Shown: positions 46,801 through 55,327 of the stretch, in pieces
Layout of the letters: each line of letters starts with the position of its first letter
Position numbering within the stretch: the stretch's first letter is position 1
Assembly: GCF_023061285.1 (NCBI RefSeq)
Contig: NZ_JAKGAM010000002.1
Location: 248,001-312,000 of the forward strand
Length of the DNA stretch: 64,000 bases
Reading direction: 5' to 3'
Origin: Chromohalobacter nigrandesensis
GTDB taxonomy: Bacteria > Pseudomonadota > Gammaproteobacteria > Pseudomonadales > Halomonadaceae
The notes under the pieces: generated by a model
The model's input: the letters and a program-made list of their open reading frames with translations, nothing else
What the model was told of the DNA's origin: nothing
Databases searched by the model: none
Program-made: the position numbers and the translations under genes

Positions 46801-47788
46801 GCTACAGGCCGCCGAGGAGCTGTTGAGCACGCTGCTGGACATTTCCAAACTCGATGCCGGCGCCCTGACCCCCCGCCGCACACAGTTCCCATTGACCGAC
46901 GTCCTGCGTCCGCTACGTGCCGAGTTCGAAGTCATGGCCACGGAGCGCGGACTCGACCTGGATGTCGTCGCCACTGGGACCTGGGTGGACAGCGACGCCC
47001 AGATGTTGCGCCGCATCGTGCAGAACTTCCTCTCCAACGCACTGCGCTATACACAGCAGGGACGTGTGCTGCTGGGTTGCCGGCGCAAGGGCGATCAACT
47101 GAGCATCGAGGTATGGGATACCGGCCCGGGGATCCCCAAGGCCAAGCAGGCGGAAATCTTCCAGGAGTTTCGTCGCCTCGACCAAGCCTCGCGACACAAG
47201 GAGAGCGAAAAAGGCCTAGGGCTCGGGCTATCCATCGCCGACCGCATGAGCCGAGTGCTCGAGCATCCCATCAAGGTTCGCTCGTGGGAAAACGTCGGCA
47301 CCGTATTCTCGGTGTCGGTGCCCCGGGTCGAGGGACACCAGCAGGAAAAAAGCGCCGAGGATACGCCCACACGGCGTCCTGGCAACAAACTCGCAGGCGC
47401 CAGGATCCTGTGCATCGACAACGAGACACTGATCCTCGAGGGCATGAAGGCAATGCTCGATGGCTGGGAGTGCGAAGTCTTCACTGCTACATCCATCGGT
47501 GGCGCCAAGTCGGTGTTGCGCCATCTGGACGGCGACCCCGAGGCCATTCTCGCCGACTACCATCTGGACAACGAGGTCACCGGGTTGATGGCCCTGGAAG
47601 CGCTGGAGGAACTCTGTGAGGGACCCGTACCGGGTATCGTGATCACCGCTGACCGTACCGACGAGGTCGCCGAGGAGATTCGCCGCAATGGCTATCAGTT
47701 GCTGCTCAAGCCGGTGCGCCCCGCTGCATTGCGAGCGCTATTGACACGCACCTTGCAAGCCAACCGTGCTGCTCGCCAGGACCGCTAG
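43838..47788 (+). CDS. crbS: CrbS-type hybrid histidine kinase with sodium-symporter-like sensor
   Basis: A 1316-residue protein. Residues 1 to about 500 form an SSS-symporter domain (VYSLALAVYCTSWTFYGAVG, YIALQLKAVASAFT). A linker and two PAS domains follow, at about 640-760 (INQGISVIDQNARLVVWNQR) and about 770-880. A coiled coil (LEERVRERTQALSEANAALR) leads to the HisKA motif with H953 (ASHDLLQPLNAARL). The ATPase has NFLSNALRY, DTGPGIP and GLGLGLSIADRM. The C-terminal receiver has D1240 in LADYHLD. The architecture matches CrbS/MxtR kinases, which with a LuxR-type regulator activate acs. GGGGAGAG precedes the start. Whether its transporter half moves a solute or only senses it is unknown. 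Confidence 0.88.
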   Translation: MFAGWLLIVVSLIYIAVLFAIAWRGDSQAKRHGPGRRRPIVYSLALAVYCTSWTFYGAVGEAATSGWSFASIFVGPILTFLLFWPVLAKMIRVAKRQNVTSIADFIASRYGKTQSLAAFASLVALIGTLPYIALQLKAVASAFTVLTDSTDLTRAPVFGDTAFYIAAVMALFAILFGTRHTDATEHHEGLIHAIAFESVVKLLAFLVLGAYVTWGMFDGLGDLFGRADTYLELQRQLTEQDFGHGFWAQTLLAMLAIFCLPRQFHLAVVENTHADDAKRARWLFPLYLAAIGFFVLPIAAAGLTIFPEGDVNPDTFMLALPMAGGSEWLGLLTFIGGLSAATGMVIMAAVAVSIMISNEIIIPLLFRLRWFVTEGDYAKLVLRARRATIVVILLLAYIFYRLIAEYSTLASTGMLSFAAAAQFAPALLGGLYWKRGNRLGVIAGMNVGFAVWAYTLLLPALVQAELLPVTWLTSGPLGLDWLAPTHLFGLNVGDSFTHGVMLSLGLNLFCYIFVSQITPQRVVERIQASLFVDSIETRQTSVNRPWTGATTVGDLKVLCERFLGTDQVQRAFEDYSRRGGQSVDDNTRASIDVIQFTERLLSSVLGASSARIVVNSALQGRGIGISDVISIVDEASQVLEFNRALLQATIENINQGISVIDQNARLVVWNQRYLELFRFPDSLIRVNAPFDKILRYNAHNGEYGPGDPEEHVELLMDNIRQGQPHRYVRYRQDGTVLEVQGNPMPGGGFVYTYQDITQQKRTEEALIRSENNIRIYTDNVPALIAYFDKECRYLFTNRAYEAAMGIDRNEAIGERFDHVMPAQVIRERSPWMHRVLAGERVSFEISQDDGDGGVRYMLVTYTPHFGEGESVLGFFALYQDITERRLAEIALRETNENLEERVRERTQALSEANAALRQENRVRAEAESALRQAKQVAEEANASKTRFLAAASHDLLQPLNAARLFTSALGQQVEADELRHTIDHIDNSLQAAEELLSTLLDISKLDAGALTPRRTQFPLTDVLRPLRAEFEVMATERGLDLDVVATGTWVDSDAQMLRRIVQNFLSNALRYTQQGRVLLGCRRKGDQLSIEVWDTGPGIPKAKQAEIFQEFRRLDQASRHKESEKGLGLGLSIADRMSRVLEHPIKVRSWENVGTVFSVSVPRVEGHQQEKSAEDTPTRRPGNKLAGARILCIDNETLILEGMKAMLDGWECEVFTATSIGGAKSVLRHLDGDPEAILADYHLDNEVTGLMALEALEELCEGPVPGIVITADRTDEVAEEIRRNGYQLLLKPVRPAALRALLTRTLQANRAARQDR

Positions 47789-47884
47789 CGCTGGCGCCCG
47801 GCCATCCGGGCGCCATTGATAGTCAGCCCCAATCACCTCCCCACCCAACCGCTATTGGCCAAGCCAGGGACTCTAAGTTAACCT

Positions 47885-47913
47885 TTAGACTTTCTATTAA
47901 CCATGGTTAAGAT
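47885..47913 (+). promoter_or_regulatory. mntH promoter with overlapping palindromic operator
   Basis: TTAGAC (47885-47890) and TAAGAT (47908-47913), with a 17-nt spacer, form a sigma70-like promoter 12-40 nt before the mntH start. The perfect 14-bp palindrome TTAACCATGGTTAA (47897-47910) covers the spacer end and part of the -10. A repressor there would block the polymerase. MntR, encoded downstream, is the obvious candidate. Confidence 0.6.
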
Positions 47914-47925
47914 AGAGTCGCTACC

Positions 47926-49206
47926 ATGCTGAGCATGATTTCCGACAGCGCGATCCGCGAACAAGCCGCATCGACCCTCAACGGCAAGTCCCGACGCTGG
48001 GGCTGGACGGCCTTTTTCGGCCCCGCGCTGATCGCGGCGGTGGCCTATATAGACCCCGGCAACTTCGCCACCAATATCGAGGCGGGTTCGCGCTATGGCT
48101 ATACCCTGCTGTGGGTGGTGCTCGTCGCCAACCTGATGGCCATGTTGATCCAGACCCTGTCGGCACGCTTGGGGCTCGCCACCGGGCGCAACCTGCCCCA
48201 GGTGATTCGCGCGCGCTACCCGCGCCCGGTGGTCTGGTGCTACTGGATACAGGCAGAAATCGTGGCCATCGCCACCGATCTCGCCGAGTTCCTCGGCGCG
48301 GCGTTGGCCTTCAATCTACTATTCGGGCTATCGCTGATGGAAGGCGCGTTGCTCACCGGGGCGATCACCTATCTGGCGCTGCATCTCTACCGTTACGGTT
48401 TCCGGCTCATGGAAATCGTCATCGGCGCCATGATCCTCGCCGTAGCGGGCGGCTTCATCCTCGAGCTGGTGCTCAGCCGGCCGGAAGCAACGCCGCTGCT
48501 CGAAGGTTTGCTGATCCCCGGCTTCCCGGATAGCTATTCGCTCTATCTGGCGGCGGGCATACTCGGCGCCACGATCATGCCGCATGTCATCTACCTGCAC
48601 TCGGCACTCTCGCAGCAACGGATTCAGGTGAAGGACGACGCCCATCGATTGCGCTTGATGCGTTACTACCGCCTCGATGTCATCATCGGCATGGCCATTG
48701 CCGGCATGATCAATCTCAGCATGCTGGCCATGGCGGCGGCGGCCTTCAATGCCAATGGCCATCTTGATGTCGCCACCATCAGTGACAGCTATAAATTGCT
48801 GGCGCCGATGCTCGGCCAGGTCACGGCCAGCCATGTCTTCGGCGCCGCCTTGCTGCTCGCTGGCCTGTCATCGTCCATCGTCGGTACACTCTCGGGGCAG
48901 GTGATCATGCAAGGCTTCATGGCCTTCACGATCCCCCTTTGGCTACGTCGTCTAGTGACCATGTTGCCGGCGCTGGTGATCATCATGCTCGGCGTGTCCG
49001 AGCAGAAAGCTCTGGTCGCCAGTCAGGTGATTCTCAGCTTCGGAATTCCGTTCGCACTCATACCACTGCTTTTTTTCACCGCCAATCGCCGTATCATGGG
49101 CAACCTAGTCAATCACAGATCGGTAACCGTGGTAGGCGGTATCGTGTGCACGTTGATCGTCGCCCTCAACGCGTACGTGCTATTTTCTACGCTCACGGGA
49201 CACTGA
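47926..49206 (+). CDS. mntH: Nramp-type manganese transporter MntH
   Basis: A 426-residue Nramp transporter for Mn2+ (and some Fe2+) driven by protons. The metal-site motif DPGNF (D43-F47) in helix 1 and the helix 6 motif ATIMPHVIYLHSAL with the conserved M-P-H are intact, as is the Nramp loop around GQVIMQGFM. Two ATGs are near the start (47926 and 47935) and the SD is weak, so the exact N-terminus is uncertain. It is followed 13 nt later by mntR, and its promoter overlaps a palindrome. Confidence 0.92.
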   Translation: MLSMISDSAIREQAASTLNGKSRRWGWTAFFGPALIAAVAYIDPGNFATNIEAGSRYGYTLLWVVLVANLMAMLIQTLSARLGLATGRNLPQVIRARYPRPVVWCYWIQAEIVAIATDLAEFLGAALAFNLLFGLSLMEGALLTGAITYLALHLYRYGFRLMEIVIGAMILAVAGGFILELVLSRPEATPLLEGLLIPGFPDSYSLYLAAGILGATIMPHVIYLHSALSQQRIQVKDDAHRLRLMRYYRLDVIIGMAIAGMINLSMLAMAAAAFNANGHLDVATISDSYKLLAPMLGQVTASHVFGAALLLAGLSSSIVGTLSGQVIMQGFMAFTIPLWLRRLVTMLPALVIIMLGVSEQKALVASQVILSFGIPFALIPLLFFTANRRIMGNLVNHRSVTVVGGIVCTLIVALNAYVLFSTLTGH

Positions 49207-49219
49207 AAGCAGGGGTTGC

Positions 49220-49639
49220 ATGAAGTCTCAGCCCAAGCACGAATATTTCAAACGCGTCCGACAGGATCATCAGACCGAACTGGTCGAGGATTATGTCGAG
49301 GAAATCGCGCACCTGCATACGCAGCTGGGCGAAGCACGTGCCAGCGATCTGGCCGAGTGTTTCGGCGTCAGCGCGGCGGCGGTGTCGAAAGTCATTGCAC
49401 GCTTGAAACGCGACGGGCTTGCCGTCGCTCGCCCCTACCGCGGAATCTTCCTGACCGACGAGGGGGACGCGCTCGCCAAGCGCGTCATGGCACGCCACCG
49501 AGTAGTACTCGATGCCTTGCGGGCGCTCGGCGTGCCCGAGGAAGTCGCGCGTGCCGACTCCGAGGGCATCGAGCATCACTGCAGTGAGGAAACCGTGAAC
49601 GCCATGCGCGACTTCCTGGAGCGCCAATCGCGTTCATGA
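49220..49639 (+). CDS. mntR: Manganese-responsive DtxR-family regulator MntR
   Basis: A 139-residue regulator. The winged HTH is ASDLAECFGVSAAAVSKVIA with RLKRDGLAVARPYRGIFLT. The metal-binding C-terminus has RHRVVLDALRALGVPEEVAR and D-S-E-G-I-E-H-H-C, carrying the E..EH ligands of MntR. There is no SH3 domain, as in MntR and unlike DtxR or IdeR. It lies downstream of mntH, which it likely represses when Mn2+ is high. The start ATG 49220 follows GCAGGGG in the intergenic gap. Confidence 0.9.
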   Translation: MKSQPKHEYFKRVRQDHQTELVEDYVEEIAHLHTQLGEARASDLAECFGVSAAAVSKVIARLKRDGLAVARPYRGIFLTDEGDALAKRVMARHRVVLDALRALGVPEEVARADSEGIEHHCSEETVNAMRDFLERQSRS

Positions 49640-49685
49640 GCCGCCTGGCATGGCCCTGAGAGCGCACTGACACACAGATACGAAA

Positions 49686-49715
49686 AAGCCGCTCCCATGC
49701 TGACGGAAACGGCTT
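49686..49715 (-). terminator. Terminator after crbR (minus strand)
   Basis: The arms AAGCCG (49686-49691) and CGGCTT (49710-49715), extended by TCC/GGA, form a hairpin. On the minus strand it is followed by TTTTT (complement of 49683-49687). It separates crbR from the convergent mntR. Confidence 0.7.
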
Positions 49716-49772
49716 CTTGTCTCTCACTGTGCCACTACACACGTAGCCTCTTATGCTGCCGCCAAGGACAGT

Positions 49773-50435
49773 CTAGGACTCGACCTTGGGCGGCTCGACC
49801 TCGAGTTTCTGCGCGGCGATGACCGCCTGAGTGCGCGAATGCACGCCCAGTTTGCGTAGAATCGCCGTGACGTGCGCCTTGATGGTCGCCTCGGACACAT
49901 TGAGTTCATAAGCGATCTGCTTGTTGAGCAGACCTTCGTTCAACATGTTGAGCACCCGAAACTGCTGAGGTGTCAGCGAGGCGATAGCTTCGGCGAAGCG
50001 CGCTTCATCTTCATTCGATTCCCCGAGCACATCGGCCATCTCCTCAGGCAACCAGACTTCCCCCTCGAGCACTTGGCGGATCGCCTCGGCGATCACATCC
50101 AGCGATGAGGACTTGGGAATGAAGCCCGACGCACCGTAGTCGATGGCTCGACGCACCACCGGCGGCTCCTCGCTACCCGAAATGACGACCACGGGCACCT
50201 CGGGCGACTGACCGCGCAATTGGATCAGTCCCGAAAAGCCATGCGCACCCGGCATATGCAAGTCGAGCAAGATAAGGTCGGCATCGGGATGGCGCATCAC
50301 CATCTCGGAAGTCGCCTCCATGGTATCGGCTTCGACGATCTCCGCCTGTGGCGCTACTTGGCGCAACGCCTGGTTGAGCGCGGCACGAAATAGCGGGTGG
50401 TCATCGGCGACGATGAATTTCTGGGCAAAAGCCAT
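49773..50435 (-). CDS. crbR: LuxR-type response regulator, CrbR/ErdR-like
   Basis: A 220-residue response regulator. The receiver has the acidic pocket D11-D12 and phospho-acceptor D58 (LILLDLHMPG), with the conserved K in GFIPKSS. The C-terminal LuxR HTH is LTPQQFRVLNMLNEGLLNKQ and ELNVSEATIKAHVTAILRKL. ATG 50435 with GGAGGAG is used; upstream in-frame residues are unrelated. In Vibrio, Pseudomonas and relatives the CrbR/ErdR regulator, cued by CrbS, activates acs. Here it lies beside acs and close to the kinase, which supports the pairing, although mntH-mntR is between them. Confidence 0.87.
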   Translation of the reverse strand: MAFAQKFIVADDHPLFRAALNQALRQVAPQAEIVEADTMEATSEMVMRHPDADLILLDLHMPGAHGFSGLIQLRGQSPEVPVVVISGSEEPPVVRRAIDYGASGFIPKSSSLDVIAEAIRQVLEGEVWLPEEMADVLGESNEDEARFAEAIASLTPQQFRVLNMLNEGLLNKQIAYELNVSEATIKAHVTAILRKLGVHSRTQAVIAAQKLEVEPPKVES

Positions 50436-50594
50436 TGTGTCTCCTCCGGATCCCCCTGGAGCGAACGGTCGTGCCGCGATTGTCATCGGCAAGCATCAGG
50501 TTCACTTCTTCTTTTCAGCATGTTACCCCATGCTGTAGACAATACCCAAGCCTTCCGTCAACGCACCCCCGAACGTTCCTGGTGGCACGAAAAA

Positions 50595-50611
50595 GCCGGC
50601 CATCGGCCGGC
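50595..50611 (-). terminator. Rho-independent terminator of acs
   Basis: The 7-bp GC stem GCCGGCC/GGCCGGC with loop GAT (ATC on the plus strand) is followed on the minus strand by TTTTT. It lies 84 nt downstream of the acs stop. Confidence 0.88.
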
Positions 50612-50694
50612 GAAAGTCGGGCGGGCACCCGAGGCGAGCTGGCGTGCCGCCTAGTGTCGAACGAACCGACGCTGGATACCCACCCCAACACGTG

Positions 50695-52644
<1,950 letters not shown>

Positions 52645-52753
52645 GGCTGCCTCTCAAAGGTCGAAAAATGGATGACTAGCCACACCGTTGCCCATGTGGC
52701 CGTCCAACAATACTGCCCAGCATATACCCCTAGCCCCCCTGACTCCCTATTAG

Positions 52754-52768
52754 ACCTTGGTATTACCA
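52754..52768 (-). promoter_or_regulatory. Candidate regulator site upstream of acs
   Basis: On the minus strand the sequence reads TGGTAATACCAAGGT, containing the 11-bp palindrome TGGTA-A-TACCA (plus-strand 52758-52768). The half ATACCAAGGT recurs as ATACCAAAGT (40880-40889) before the symporter operon. The site is 110-125 nt ahead of the acs start, a usual activator distance. That it binds CrbR is inference. Confidence 0.45.
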
Positions 52769-52796
52769 TTTTTCCTTTTTAATTCATTGAGTTACA

Positions 52797-53339
52797 TCAC
52801 TTTTGCGCGACGAAGCGCAAGCGCTGTCGACACTGTCGGCAATGATAGGTCGTGCCGCGCTGTGCCAGCGAATGACGCCGCGCGGAAAATCGATGCTCGG
52901 TGGCACAACCACAACGGTAGCAATACGGCGCGGGACTGGCACGCGCGACATCGAAACGATGCGTGGTACGTGGCGGCAAACCGTAGAGCTTCTGCATGAC
53001 GGTCCGCCATTCGTGGCCATGTGGACGCGCCGGCGGCCCCTCTAGGTGGAAGACCAGCCAATGCGCCATCTCGTGCGGTATCACGTCCACCATGAACGCC
53101 TCGCGGTTTTCGCGCAGCAGCACCGGATTGAAACGCAGGCCACCGCGCGAGAAGTGCGCCTGGCCGGCCCCCTTGCCACGCAGGTCCAGCCACACGCGGG
53201 GACACGGCAAGGTGGGATGGACCTCGCGGGCAACGCGCCAGGCTGCTTCGACGCGTGCATGTAGCGCCGCGTGGAGAGCGGGCTCGTCAAGAGACATTAA
53301 CCAATCGTTATCGGGCGTGGGCAAGGTGGCAGACATCAT
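52797..53339 (-). CDS. sprT: SprT-family zinc metalloprotease-like protein
   Basis: A 180-residue SprT protein. The zinc motif is HEMAH (H89, E90, H93 in VIPHEMAHWLVF) and HGHEW (H109, E110). The C-terminal zinc-ribbon has YCYRCGCATEHRF and TYHCRQCRQRL. In eukaryotes SPRTN removes DNA-protein crosslinks; bacterial SprT is less clear and often annotated only by family. The start could be either of two adjacent ATGs (53336 or 53339). It diverges from the UPF0149 gene, with a 72-nt gap between them. Confidence 0.87.
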   Translation of the reverse strand: MMSATLPTPDNDWLMSLDEPALHAALHARVEAAWRVAREVHPTLPCPRVWLDLRGKGAGQAHFSRGGLRFNPVLLRENREAFMVDVIPHEMAHWLVFHLEGPPARPHGHEWRTVMQKLYGLPPRTTHRFDVARASPAPYCYRCGCATEHRFSARRHSLAQRGTTYHCRQCRQRLRFVAQK

Positions 53340-53411
53340 GGGATGCTAGAATGCCGCGCAACGCGACAGGCGTCCACCACTCACCGACCGCTCCCCTGCA
53401 AGAGGCTCATC

Positions 53412-54062
53412 ATGTCCGAGACGTCGCCCCCCATGCCATTGCTTGACGACGCAGCGCTCGAGGCCCTCGACGATTTTCTGGAATCCGACCAGGTCGACCC
53501 TGAGGCGCTCGATCTCATCGGTACGCACGGCTTCCTCGTCGCCCTGGCCATCGCACCGATCGAGACACCGGCCACGACCTGGATCGCCGAGCTTTACCAT
53601 GGTGAACCGCAGTTCACCGACGCCGCACAGCGCGAGCATATCCTCGGCCTCTGCGAGGCGCTCAAGCAAAACGCCATCGAGGCCCTCGAGCACGGTCACC
53701 TGCCCGAGTTGCCGTTCGACCTCGAGCTCGGCGACATCTCGCCGGAAGAAACGCCCATCGGCGATTGGTGTGCGGGCTTCATGGAAGGCGTGTTTCTCAA
53801 TGAAGTCGCCTGGTTCGAGCACGACGAAGCCCGGGTCGCCGAGCTGCTACTGCCCTTCATGGCCTTGTCGGGGCTATTCGACGACGAACCCGACATGCAC
53901 GAATTGATCGCCGACGGCACCCGCGCCGAAGCGCTCGTCAAGCAGCTTCCCGAGCTGATCCTCGATCTCTATCTGCATTACCGTGTCCCCGAGGAAAAAC
54001 CCAAGCCCACGCCGCGCAAGAAGAAGCCCGCCAGGCGTCCGGGCAGCAAGGATCGTGGCTAG
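53412..54062 (+). CDS. UPF0149 (YecA/YgfB-like) family protein
   Basis: A 216-residue, strongly acidic protein with LDDAALEALDDFLESDQVDP, GFLVALAIAPIETP and GDWCAGFMEGVFLNEVAWFE, matching the UPF0149 helical fold. No enzymatic role is established. The end is a lysine/proline-rich segment (EEKPKPTPRKKKPARRPGSK) in which other YecA proteins carry a SEC-C zinc motif; that motif is absent here. ATG 53412, with AGAGG, is preferred because similarity starts after it; an in-frame start 23 codons upstream has none. Confidence 0.8.
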   Translation: MSETSPPMPLLDDAALEALDDFLESDQVDPEALDLIGTHGFLVALAIAPIETPATTWIAELYHGEPQFTDAAQREHILGLCEALKQNAIEALEHGHLPELPFDLELGDISPEETPIGDWCAGFMEGVFLNEVAWFEHDEARVAELLLPFMALSGLFDDEPDMHELIADGTRAEALVKQLPELILDLYLHYRVPEEKPKPTPRKKKPARRPGSKDRG

Positions 54063-54070
54063 GGGCGTGC

Positions 54071-55183
54071 TCAGCGCAGCCGCGTCATCCACCCGTTAAG
54101 GGTGCCGAAAACCCACTCACGACAGCGCTGAGTCCATGGACGATGGCGCCACTGATCCCAATCGATCTCCTCGCTGGCGGCGAAATTGCGCTCGAACAGA
54201 GCCGCCACGTCGCGGGCGAAACCGGCATCCTCAACTTCCTGGTTGGCCTCCAGGTTCCACTGCAGACTCCAGTGGTCGAAGTTGCACGAGCCGATCGACG
54301 ACCAATCGTCGACCAGCACGAACTTGGCGTGAATGAAGGTCGGCTGGAACTCGTAGATGCGTACCCCGGCCCGCAACAGTCGCGCGTAGAAACGCTGCCC
54401 GGCATAACGAATCCCCGGATGATCGTGGCGCGACCCCGGCAGCAATAGGCGCACGTCAAGGCCCAGACGCGCCGCGCGGATCAAGCGCCGGCGCAGGCTG
54501 AAAGTCGGCACGAAATAGGGCGTGCACAGCCACAATCGCCGCTCGGCGGTGGCGATACGCTGATGCAACGAATGCCGGATCGCCTGGTAACGATGCCCAC
54601 GCCCGCTGATCATCCGCCCGTGCATATCCGCCGTGAGTGGTGCGATGGGGGCCAGGGGCGGCCAGTGACGCGTCGCCGCCTTGCGACGCGTCAAGGGCGA
54701 CTCCCAAAGCTGCGCGAAAAGGCCGACCCAATCCGCGACGACCGGCCCCTCGATGCGTACGGCGACTTCATACCACGCCTCGATAAAGGCATCGACGGCG
54801 CCGAACCCTCCGGTAAAAGCCAGCTGCTCGTCGACGATCAGCAGCTTGCGATGATCGCGCGACAGATTCTTTCCCAACCGATGCCAGGCCAGCGGATTGA
54901 AGAAGCGCAGCGCCACGCCGGCCTCGCGCAAGCGCTCGCGGTCCGCATGCGCGAGCTTCATCGAACCGTAGCCATCGAGCAGCAACAACACCGTGACACC
55001 CCGCCCGGCCGCCGCACACAAGGCATCGATCACCCGCGTGGCGAGCGTTCCCGATTCCATCAGATAGAGTTCGAGATAAAGCGTGGTGTGCGCTTTATCG
55101 ATGGCTGAAAACAAGGCGGGAAGAAAACGCTTGCCTTCCGGCAACAAGGTGAAACGGTTGCCTACCTGCCAACGTCCGCGCAT
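54071..55183 (-). CDS. Phospholipase D family protein, cardiolipin synthase-like (ClsB type)
   Basis: A 370-residue PLD protein with two HKD motifs: H111-x-K113-x4-D118 (SRDHRKLLIVDEQLAFTGGF) and H285-x-K287-x4-D292 (FIHAKFVLVDDWSSIGSCNF). No N-terminal transmembrane segments precede them, so it resembles ClsB rather than ClsA. Its likely role is joining phosphatidylglycerols into cardiolipin at the inner membrane; other PLD activities cannot be excluded. ATG 55183, preceded by AAGGAG, is taken as the start. It ends 9 nt from the convergent UPF0149 gene and diverges from plsB, another phospholipid gene. Confidence 0.86.
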   Translation of the reverse strand: MRGRWQVGNRFTLLPEGKRFLPALFSAIDKAHTTLYLELYLMESGTLATRVIDALCAAAGRGVTVLLLLDGYGSMKLAHADRERLREAGVALRFFNPLAWHRLGKNLSRDHRKLLIVDEQLAFTGGFGAVDAFIEAWYEVAVRIEGPVVADWVGLFAQLWESPLTRRKAATRHWPPLAPIAPLTADMHGRMISGRGHRYQAIRHSLHQRIATAERRLWLCTPYFVPTFSLRRRLIRAARLGLDVRLLLPGSRHDHPGIRYAGQRFYARLLRAGVRIYEFQPTFIHAKFVLVDDWSSIGSCNFDHWSLQWNLEANQEVEDAGFARDVAALFERNFAASEEIDWDQWRHRPWTQRCREWVFGTLNGWMTRLR

Positions 55184-55327
55184 GGTGTCTCCTTGTTTCG
55201 CCGCCTGCGCGGCGGCTCGGGCATGCGTCATTGACGCACGTTTGCAACGTCGCTGAAAAGCACCCGCCTTGGGCCTACCCGGCCTGACTGGCTATACTGC
55301 TTCATCGCGTTCCTTCAAGGCTAATGG

